A stretch of 50,778 nucleotides of DNA from a virus. Made by a program: the position numbers and the translations under genes. Positions 44,884-50,778 of the stretch are shown here, piece by piece. The notes under the pieces are model-generated. The model did not search any database. It saw only the letters and a list, made by a program, of their open reading frames with translations, and was not told the DNA's origin. Position 1 is the stretch's first letter, and each line of letters begins with the position of its first letter. The stretch covers positions 1 through 50,778 of the IMG/VR virus record IMGVR_UViG_3300036806_000033, one strand, 5' to 3'.

Positions 44884-45528
44884 TTTATTATCCTTTGTAG
44901 TGGGAATTGTAGTGGGAGTAATTTTTATAATAGGCGTTCCAAACTTAATAGTTGGATCTAACTGCATCATAATTTTTATGATAGGAGCACAGCCTGGTTG
45001 CACATCAATTGTAGTAGAACTGAAGACTCCATCGGCAACGTATTTACCTGTAGTGTATTGATCAGAACCTGACCAAACATAAGGACTTGGTATACCTTTA
45101 TTATAATAACCAAGACCGTTATATTCTTCTAACAGAGTTAAAGCTCCGCCAGGAGACCAATCCTTCCATTTAGAAGCATGAGGAGCACAATCAATTAATG
45201 CATCTAAAGCGCCACGATAAAAAGCATCGTGACCAGGAGGATCATTAGGATGATTAAGAAAGGGTCCGCGCCCTTTTGGAACATGAGTAGAAACTTGAGA
45301 GAGAGGATCACCTTGAGCTAATTGCCTAGAGAAATTCTGAGAAGCTTCACGTTCATGAATAACAGCAATAATAAACCAGGGAACTCCTGTTGTTGCTTCA
45401 ATATATTGATAGCGTTCTTTAGCCATAGGATTAATCAATCTTTTAGCAACATTAGCTAAACCATCGACACGAGATGCATGAATATGCATATTATCCCAAC
45501 GTTGTTGATTCTTTTGAATTAAAGACAT
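44665..45528 (-). CDS. Lysozyme-like endolysin fused to a holin-like membrane domain
   Basis: Residues 35-170 match a lysozyme-like peptidoglycan hydrolase family: VPWFIIAVIHEREASQNFSR with the probable catalytic Glu61, GDPLSQVSTHVPKGRGPF, LEEYNGLGYYNKGIPSPYVW and KYVADGVF. There is no signal peptide. After a Thr/Pro linker (about 200-215) come two hydrophobic segments (about 223-237 and 251-264). A strong internal ribosome site before Met216 suggests that the C-terminal part is also made alone. The fusion lies in a single unbroken frame. Confidence 0.8.
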   Translation of the reverse strand: MSLIQKNQQRWDNMHIHASRVDGLANVAKRLINPMAKERYQYIEATTGVPWFIIAVIHEREASQNFSRQLAQGDPLSQVSTHVPKGRGPFLNHPNDPPGHDAFYRGALDALIDCAPHASKWKDWSPGGALTLLEEYNGLGYYNKGIPSPYVWSGSDQYTTGKYVADGVFSSTTIDVQPGCAPIIKIMMQLDPTIKFGTPIIKITPTTIPTTKDNKMFNWKTTTAGIAAILAAIGTMFTSTGTLDWSHLSTVIPAVLAAIGLMFAKDSDVHSTPAEVQKSGAIAELTK

Positions 45529-46667
45529 TAACGAACCCTTCTTGCTCTAAGTATTCCATAAGCACTTAAGGTACTTGCACTAAATGTACCTTGAACAACA
45601 AGATTAATTGTTTGAGAGCCTGACGAAGAAAATCGAAGGGGTCCTATTAATTGATTAACATTTGCTGTCGTAGCAGTATTTGTATTGTTAAGAGTACTTT
45701 GAATTACAATATTAGTTCTACCATTCGTTTGATCAAATGTTACAGATGTCGTAGACAATCCTGTAATAGTGCAAGACAATGCTGTAGAAGATGTCCCAAC
45801 AAAAGTTACATTACCAGCAACTTCCCAATCACCTGCTCCTAAAGTAAGACTTGTTAAATTTTTAGCATTAGAGTTTAAAGTAGCTCCGCTAGTTAAAGAT
45901 GTTGCTGAACCTAAAGCAATAACACTTTCTTGGTATTCTTGAACATTACCGGCAGCAGCATTACTACCATTAGTAACTCCAGTTAACGTCGGAGTAGTTA
46001 ACGTCGCGGTAATAAGAGTTGGACTAGTAGCAAGAACAACAGCACCAGTGCCGGTGACTGTAGAAGAAGTAACGCCTCCAAATTTGATAACATTTCCAGT
46101 ACCTGCTGTATCTAGAGTTTTATTAGTTAATGTATCTGTAGTAGCTTTGCCAACAAGAGTATCGGTAGCGGCAGGAAGAGTGAGGCTACCAGAAGCAACA
46201 ACAGTAGCTTGAACGGTTGTGGTTCCACTAGTAGATCCTTTAAAATTTATTAAACCATTATTACCAGCATTAGCTCCTACCGTAATAGGAGCAGCATTAG
46301 TAAAAGTGTTAGTACCTGAGAAAGTATTATTACCAGAGAATATTTCATTCCCTGAGTATGTATTGTTTCCATTAAGAAAACCTACGACTGCCCCCGAGGT
46401 ACCTGTTGGAGGGACAGAAGAAATTATAGTAGACGTAGTAACATCTTGTAATCTAGCTGGAGATGTGGCTGATCCAGGAGAAGGTAAATTATAAATCTGG
46501 TTACTATTCATATCCAGATTATTCATCATCTGATTAGGAGTAGTACCATCACGAGATAGAGTATTATCAAAACTAGAAACAATTGTATCAGAATTAGCGT
46601 TGACTTCAGAGACGGCTGTGTTTTCATTCTGAAGATTCGCTAATTGTGTTAAAACAATCTTAGTCAT
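45528..46667 (-). CDS. Second tail fibre with paralogous attachment domain
   Basis: This 379-residue protein opens with MTKIVLTQLANLQNENTAVS and then NTLSRDGTTPNQMMNNLDMN and QIYNLPSPGSATSPARLQDV, the same module as in the tailspike at 2641-4275 (there NTLSRDGTSPNYMNSELDMN). The rest is Thr/Ser/Gly/Asn-rich beta (NNTYSGNEIFSGNNTFSG) ending in a compact beta domain and LRARRVR. Likely a short fibre or an adaptor-carrying fibre. It ends at the lysin start with a 1-nt overlap. Confidence 0.8.
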   Translation of the reverse strand: MTKIVLTQLANLQNENTAVSEVNANSDTIVSSFDNTLSRDGTTPNQMMNNLDMNSNQIYNLPSPGSATSPARLQDVTTSTIISSVPPTGTSGAVVGFLNGNNTYSGNEIFSGNNTFSGTNTFTNAAPITVGANAGNNGLINFKGSTSGTTTVQATVVASGSLTLPAATDTLVGKATTDTLTNKTLDTAGTGNVIKFGGVTSSTVTGTGAVVLATSPTLITATLTTPTLTGVTNGSNAAAGNVQEYQESVIALGSATSLTSGATLNSNAKNLTSLTLGAGDWEVAGNVTFVGTSSTALSCTITGLSTTSVTFDQTNGRTNIVIQSTLNNTNTATTANVNQLIGPLRFSSSGSQTINLVVQGTFSASTLSAYGILRARRVR

Positions 46668-46909
46668 TTAACTAATCCTTGACCATGTCTAAGTTCATAT
46701 AAAGTTTTTTCCATTATGTCTAAACGTTGTGTTTGTAATGCTAAATCAACTATAACTTTGTTAAGAGATTTTAATTCTAATTTAATATCAACTACATCTT
46801 CTCTAAAATTAGTTGTATCGTTCTTTAATCTCCAATATAGCCCCGTTAATGTAAATACTGTTGTTGCCATAATTAGAAGAGAACCAATGTTAATAGTCCA
46901 TTCAAACAT
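46664..46909 (-). CDS. Single-span membrane protein with coiled coil, 81 aa
   Basis: The N-terminus MFEWTINIGSLLIMATTVFT forms one membrane span, followed by a coiled coil (VVDIKLELKSLNKVIVDLAL). This topology fits an inner-membrane spanin subunit or a holin-like accessory. The closeness to the lysin gene, two genes away, favours lysis. No outer-membrane partner is obvious. Confidence 0.6.
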   Translation of the reverse strand: MFEWTINIGSLLIMATTVFTLTGLYWRLKNDTTNFREDVVDIKLELKSLNKVIVDLALQTQRLDIMEKTLYELRHGQGLVK

Positions 46910-46927
46910 TTATTTTCCTTAATAGTA

Positions 46928-46943
46928 GGGGGCTTGCGCCCCC
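46928..46943 (-). promoter_or_regulatory. GC-rich tetraloop hairpin after the capsid cluster
   Basis: On the minus strand GGGGGC-GCAA-GCCCCC, six G-C pairs with a GNRA loop, between the 180-residue head gene and the 81-residue gene. There is no T-run, so it may reduce read-through or stabilise the capsid mRNA 3' end. Confidence 0.65.
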
Positions 46944-46949
46944 CACATA

Positions 46950-47492
46950 TTATTGGGTAGTCACAGTACCAGAGCGATACCGAATACGAACCTTGATAAG
47001 ACCCGTTGTAAAGGTCGAACCAGTGATCTTAGCGGTAAAGTAGCTCGGAGCATTACTAGTTGTAGTAGTAGTGCCTAGAACTGAACCAGCCTTAGCAACG
47101 CCAGGGAAATAAGTAAGCTTATTGCCCAAGACAGACCAAACGCCAGTCACTTCAGCTGCGATAATAGCAGCATCTGTGGCATCGGCACTATCTCGTGTTG
47201 AAGACTTAACGAGTCCAACAGAGAAGGTAGTACCAGTAGCGCCAGCAATCTGAACGTCAATATCGGCAGATTCAACCCACACGTTTAAAGGCATGTAGAC
47301 TTGTTCGTCGATAATCTGTGCAGTTGTAGTGAGTTTAGTCAAATCTAGCATAAACTCGATTTCACGAGTTTCACTAGGATTCCTATATTCACCGCCTGTA
47401 GCAGGAACAGTTTTATCCGTTCCATAACGTCGGAAGAGACCATCGTTATCGAAATAGTTCTGAGTACCCGTCAGAGATGTAAGTACAGTCAT
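46950..47492 (-). CDS. Head-associated protein (decoration or minor capsid), 180 aa
   Basis: It begins MTVLTSLTGTQNYFDNDGLF, then a beta-rich body (VYMPLNVWVESADIDVQIAG, TFSVGLVKSSTRDSADAT) and ends IKVRIRYRSGTVTTQ. It follows the major capsid gene by 12 nt. This position and size suit a decoration or capsid-stabilising protein. No family named with certainty. Confidence 0.7.
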   Translation of the reverse strand: MTVLTSLTGTQNYFDNDGLFRRYGTDKTVPATGGEYRNPSETREIEFMLDLTKLTTTAQIIDEQVYMPLNVWVESADIDVQIAGATGTTFSVGLVKSSTRDSADATDAAIIAAEVTGVWSVLGNKLTYFPGVAKAGSVLGTTTTTSNAPSYFTAKITGSTFTTGLIKVRIRYRSGTVTTQ

Positions 47493-47504
47493 AGAGTTCT
47501 CCTA

Positions 47505-48464
47505 TTAGGTGACGATGGTGGTATCGGTCATAATCTGAATATAATTCTCAGGACGATACAGCTTATAACCGTATTCGGTAATCGTCATATACTCCTCTTG
47601 CTGGAGATCTTTGTTGAACTCCGAGTAGACGGTAGGCATTTGACGGAAGCAACCGACGAAGGGCATAATGTCCCCGGCGGCAGCTGAGAAGAATTGATTA
47701 GCGACACCATTGGTGAGCACCACGCTGTTTACCGTTTCCGATATACCACGTGGCAGATAGTTAGAGACATAGACGTCAAACCCGTAAATATTGTACATAA
47801 ACTGGAAGCCAGTCATTGCACTGTTATTCACAATTGGCTGCCAACGTTGGTTGGGAGTCAAAAGGTTAACGAGGTTAGTCTGTGTCTGTAGTGTGTAGGC
47901 AACGGAAGGATCGACTACGCAACAGAGATTACGAAGAGGAACGTTAGCACGTTGAAGTGCAAACTGCGCCTTAGCGAAATCCTGTAGAGCAATAGAGTTA
48001 CTTGTACCTGAGCCAACAAAGCGGTGATTACCACCGTTGATAGCATTCAAATTCGAAGCAGTCTGTCCAGCATTACCACGGCTGAGAATACGAGCCTCGA
48101 TACGCTCCATGAGGGCACGGTGCTGTCGTGGAACGAAAGCAGCCATGACTTCCTGGGAGTACCAAGAATCACGCTTAAACTTAGCAGAGATGGAATTTGC
48201 ACTATAGATATACTGATCAATGGTAAAGGTAAAATTACCTGTGTCCATCTTATTATACTTTATAGCATTACCTTCTGCAAAGTCCGCGGTTTCAGCTTCA
48301 CCGAGCGACGGAATATTCAGCGTAGTGCCGTCCGTAAAATCGGGAATCATGCGAACAAACTTCGTCGCATTCAGATCATCAAGCAAAAGCTCTTTAAGTT
48401 GTCGTTCCCACACGTTGGAACGAATCAAATGTTCGTTCGTAAGTGTAGTAAAACCACTAGCCAT
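47505..48464 (-). CDS. Major capsid protein
   Basis: The 319-residue protein begins MASGFTTLTNEHLIRSNVWE; LNIPSLGEAETADFAEGNAI, FTFTIDQYIYSANSIS and the C-terminal YMTITEYGYKLYRPENYIQI fit HK97-type capsid proteins of podoviruses. Place after scaffold and before the decoration-type gene is the standard order. AAAGAAATTT upstream is a weak site, but translation is probably high from context. Confidence 0.9.
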   Translation of the reverse strand: MASGFTTLTNEHLIRSNVWERQLKELLLDDLNATKFVRMIPDFTDGTTLNIPSLGEAETADFAEGNAIKYNKMDTGNFTFTIDQYIYSANSISAKFKRDSWYSQEVMAAFVPRQHRALMERIEARILSRGNAGQTASNLNAINGGNHRFVGSGTSNSIALQDFAKAQFALQRANVPLRNLCCVVDPSVAYTLQTQTNLVNLLTPNQRWQPIVNNSAMTGFQFMYNIYGFDVYVSNYLPRGISETVNSVVLTNGVANQFFSAAAGDIMPFVGCFRQMPTVYSEFNKDLQQEEYMTITEYGYKLYRPENYIQIMTDTTIVT

Positions 48465-48489
48465 TGTTAAATTTCTTTATGTTGTTAAG

Positions 48490-49281
48490 TTATGTGAGAG
48501 AGAACGGCTTTGAGAAATCTCTGTGATAATCACCATCTTGAAAGGCATCACCTTGTTCAATGGCATCACGTTGCATCTGTAGAGCAGTTCGTGGGTTATT
48601 GTAGGTGTCTGGGTCTGTCTTCTTCATTTCTTGATAGTAAGACCAAGTACGCTTCTTCTCTCCTTGAGGCGCAAAGCGCTGTGTGGTAGTAGGAGCATGC
48701 ATGTTTACTGGTTGAACTTGCTGATCAAGACCTAAGGTTTTATACAAAACAGAAGGATGATCTTTAGCTAAGCTATTCAAGAACGTCGGAGAAACTCCCA
48801 GTTCATCTGCTTTTGCTTTTAGAACTTCTGAAAAATTACTTCCAAAACGTTCTGTCAGCTTTCCGCGCACTTCTGCGACATTCGCAGTCTGACGTTTATG
48901 AGTATCCCACTGGCTGATCTTAGTGGAAACTAGTTCGTCGATCTTGGTTGAATCAAGTGCTGGGGCTATAACCTGCGACTCTACTTTGCTCTCCGGGGTA
49001 TTTGGAATAGTGGTAGTAGTTGGGTTTTTATTAGTAAGTTGAGTAATCAACTCTTCGAGTCTTGCCCTTGTCTCGAATTCTTTCTTTAGTTCTTGTCGTT
49101 CAGCTTCCTTTTGATCTAGGCGCTTTTCGAGAAGACTGATATATGTATCTGCGTGATACTTGCTTTTGGCAAGATCTTCAGGCGTTTTGAACTTCTTGCC
49201 TTCACCGACATAATCAGGAAGGTAGTTCTTATTAGGGTCTATTACAATTTCATTATTTGGTAAAAACAGGTCGTCGGTCAT
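48490..49281 (-). CDS. Scaffolding protein
   Basis: This 263-residue, highly charged protein begins MTDDLFLPNNEIVIDPNKNY and has a coiled coil (SLLEKRLDQKEAERQELKKE), a disordered Thr/Pro linker and a C-terminal RTWSYYQEMKKTDPDTYNNP region that typically contacts capsid. Position between portal and capsid protein defines the role. It overlaps the 93-residue gene by 29 nt. Confidence 0.85.
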   Translation of the reverse strand: MTDDLFLPNNEIVIDPNKNYLPDYVGEGKKFKTPEDLAKSKYHADTYISLLEKRLDQKEAERQELKKEFETRARLEELITQLTNKNPTTTTIPNTPESKVESQVIAPALDSTKIDELVSTKISQWDTHKRQTANVAEVRGKLTERFGSNFSEVLKAKADELGVSPTFLNSLAKDHPSVLYKTLGLDQQVQPVNMHAPTTTQRFAPQGEKKRTWSYYQEMKKTDPDTYNNPRTALQMQRDAIEQGDAFQDGDYHRDFSKPFSLT

Positions 49282-49534
49282 CTGTATCTCTTTGATCTAG
49301 GAGACTTTTGAATTGAGATAAACACTGTTTAAAACCGTTATAATGAGCTTGTAAGTGACTCCAGTTTGCACAATCATATACTTTAGGAGACTGTTCAGAA
49401 CGTTCTACGGCGCTTTCGAACTCGTCGCACATCGCTCTAAGTCTATCTAAGACTGATCGTGCTCTGTAGATGCTTTCCTTAAAGTCTTCTTGATCTTTAG
49501 TTTCTTTAAGATGTTGCGTCCATTTAGTCAGCAT
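49253..49534 (-). CDS. Small helical protein between portal and scaffold, 93 aa
   Basis: It begins MLTKWTQHLKETKDQEDFKE and is fully helical (YRARSVLDRLRAMCDEFESA). It directly follows the portal stop and overlaps scaffold. Podoviruses often keep a small head-assembly protein here. Function not identified. Confidence 0.7.
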   Translation of the reverse strand: MLTKWTQHLKETKDQEDFKESIYRARSVLDRLRAMCDEFESAVERSEQSPKVYDCANWSHLQAHYNGFKQCLSQFKSLLDQRDTDDRRPVFTK

Positions 49535-50778
49535 TTATCCTGGTCCATTGGTCATGGGTTGCGGTTGCATTTGTTGGGCCATCTGTGGAACAGGAGACCC
49601 AGGTTGTATATCAAAATCATCACCCATGCCGGTCGGCGTACTAATCATCTTCTGCGTTTGCTCTTCCAAAGAATGAGAAAGCTGTTGCATCTCTGCTTGT
49701 TCAGCCAGAGCGATATTAGGTGTGACGATATGATAATCTTTCATATTAAAGGAAGTCTCAAACATCTGTGCGAGTTTGACTCCTGAGAAATGTGGTTGAA
49801 CTATTGGCCAGAGTTGACTGCCAGCGAGGGAGGTGAGATTCTGTACCAGTTCTGCTTGTTCTGCAAAGTGCCTTGCTGCAATAGGCTTAATACGGCCAAT
49901 ACCCGTGATATCCTCCACGGTAAGCTCCTGAAAAGTGGCCGCTTGGAGTTTATCGTTAAATACCTGGATAATCTGAACACCAGTAAGATTACGTCTAGCT
50001 AATTCAAGCATAGCGTTAAGCAAAGGCTCAACAAGTTGTATTTCAAACTGTTTTATTTTGTTTTGAAATAATCTTGCAGCTGCATTCTCAAGTCGCTGGA
50101 CTTCGTATTTTGTTTTTTCGCCAGGGCTTCTAAAACCCATGGCTTCTCGCGGAGCTCCTGCCATTTCCTCCATGAGGCGTTCAATACGGTCGAGTTCAAG
50201 GTTGGCATTGAGAGCATTAACATCTGGTGAAACAATGTCTACATCACCTTCTTCAGTAACGTAAATCTTTTCACCTGGTTGCCAAGTAAAGTCATCTACG
50301 AATCCTTTAATCTTTTGCACTGGGAAGGCTGTGAAGTCCCAGACATCCGCTTTGAGATTTTCCACATGGTCCATGCGATACTGCATTCCGATAAGATTAT
50401 CGAGAGGGCCCATACCCCAAAGATTATCCTGTTTTCGACGCCATGGAACATGGAATATAGGAGGGTAACTATAAAAAGAAGGGTTGGGACGGTTAGCGAT
50501 GAGCTTATGTCTGTCCACAACTGTAATAATTCTATTCTTTTGGAATTCATCATTTACATAATCATACCAGTCGCCATAGAAGGTAATTACTTCACAGTAG
50601 TCAGAAAGCAAGTAATTACGAAAACTAGTAAAGCCATCCATAGCATAAAGGCGATCACGCTGTGTCCATTCTCCTTGGAATTCTCTGGCTTTGAAGCGAA
50701 GGTTTTTAAGATAGTCGAAAAGAACTTCATAGTCACCTCTAGTCTCATCTGTTGATAGACGTTCTAAATATTCTCTTA
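49535..50778 (-). CDS. Portal protein, C-terminal part (continues at 1-752)
   Basis: This is the rest of the 622-residue portal. Visible parts: NPSFYSYPPIFHVPWRRKQD, LIGMQYRMDHVENLKADVWD and PREAMGFRSPGEKTKYEVQR, followed by a long helix and a Gln/Met-rich tail (VPQMAQQMQPQPMTNG). The last two fit podovirus portals. Met at 50641 would be only an internal Met; the true start lies at 752 across the junction. Full length is close to other podovirus portals (about 530-720). Confidence 0.9.
   Translation of the reverse strand, partial: REYLERLSTDETRGDYEVLFDYLKNLRFKAREFQGEWTQRDRLYAMDGFTSFRNYLLSDYCEVITFYGDWYDYVNDEFQKNRIITVVDRHKLIANRPNPSFYSYPPIFHVPWRRKQDNLWGMGPLDNLIGMQYRMDHVENLKADVWDFTAFPVQKIKGFVDDFTWQPGEKIYVTEEGDVDIVSPDVNALNANLELDRIERLMEEMAGAPREAMGFRSPGEKTKYEVQRLENAAARLFQNKIKQFEIQLVEPLLNAMLELARRNLTGVQIIQVFNDKLQAATFQELTVEDITGIGRIKPIAARHFAEQAELVQNLTSLAGSQLWPIVQPHFSGVKLAQMFETSFNMKDYHIVTPNIALAEQAEMQQLSHSLEEQTQKMISTPTGMGDDFDIQPGSPVPQMAQQMQPQPMTNGPG
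50652..50778. repeat. Terminal direct repeat, right copy (circle junction)
   Basis: Identical to bases 1-127. See the left copy. The portal frame runs through both copies, proving the join is biologically sensible. Confidence 0.95.

Noticed and set aside
46219-46494. 91-residue rightward ORF in the second fibre gene
   Set aside because: Opposite strand to a convincing fibre gene; Pro/Val-rich shadow composition.
1-50778. Phage RNA polymerase of T7 type
   Set aside because: No frame of about 800 residues with its motifs exists on either strand; the long frames are all otherwise explained.
1-50778. Integrase, CI-type repressor, attachment site
   Set aside because: None seen; gene content and organisation are of a lytic phage.
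1-50778. CRISPR array
   Set aside because: The only regular repeats are the in-frame 60-bp coding repeats at 5510-6540, which lack unique spacers.

Overview
The window is one complete tailed-phage genome. Its last 127 bases are identical to its first 127, so it closes into a circle of about 50,651 bp. An overlap of exactly 127 bases is more typical of a de Bruijn assembly k-mer than of a natural terminal repeat. Family A DNA polymerase, T7 gp4-like primase-helicase, T7 endonuclease I-like resolvase, gp11/gp12-like tail tube proteins and a gp14/gp15/gp16-like internal virion block together indicate a short-tailed (podovirus-type) lytic phage, probably of a Gram-negative host. I saw no phage RNA polymerase, integrase, repressor or CRISPR array. 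Promoters are good sigma70 type, so host RNA polymerase is probably used throughout. The host cannot be named from sequence alone.

Layout. A leftward late block runs from 9.69 kb down to 1, across the circle junction, and on from 50.65 kb down to 31.9 kb. Its order is small virion and fibre genes, tailspike, terL, portal, scaffold, major capsid protein, second fibre, lysis genes, tail tube A and B, then internal virion proteins. A rightward early block (9.77-31.8 kb) holds many small unknown genes, then primase-helicase, polymerase, a putative ssDNA-binding protein, a PD-(D/E)XK nuclease, endonuclease I and a Pth2-type peptidyl-tRNA hydrolase. The blocks diverge at a consensus promoter at 9.75 kb and converge on a terminator at 31.85 kb. 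Inside the early block lies a leftward mini-operon of six tiny genes (12.9-13.8 kb).

The most unusual feature is about 2 kb without a credible gene (26.13-28.09 kb) between two rightward genes. It is full of nested hairpins and long-range helices and contains a tRNA-like module. I read it as one or more giant structured non-coding RNAs, in the style of the phage-borne ornate RNAs GOLLD and ROOL, without being able to assign a family. Several other early intergenic gaps also hold well-formed hairpins or multi-branched folds, so structured RNA seems to be a general strategy of this phage.

Other notable points: unusual residues at two interacting positions of the polymerase active site; a lysin whose C-terminus looks like a separately translated holin; a resolvase whose basic tail is overprinted on the pth2 gene; and a fibre-like protein built from about 17 twenty-residue repeats.
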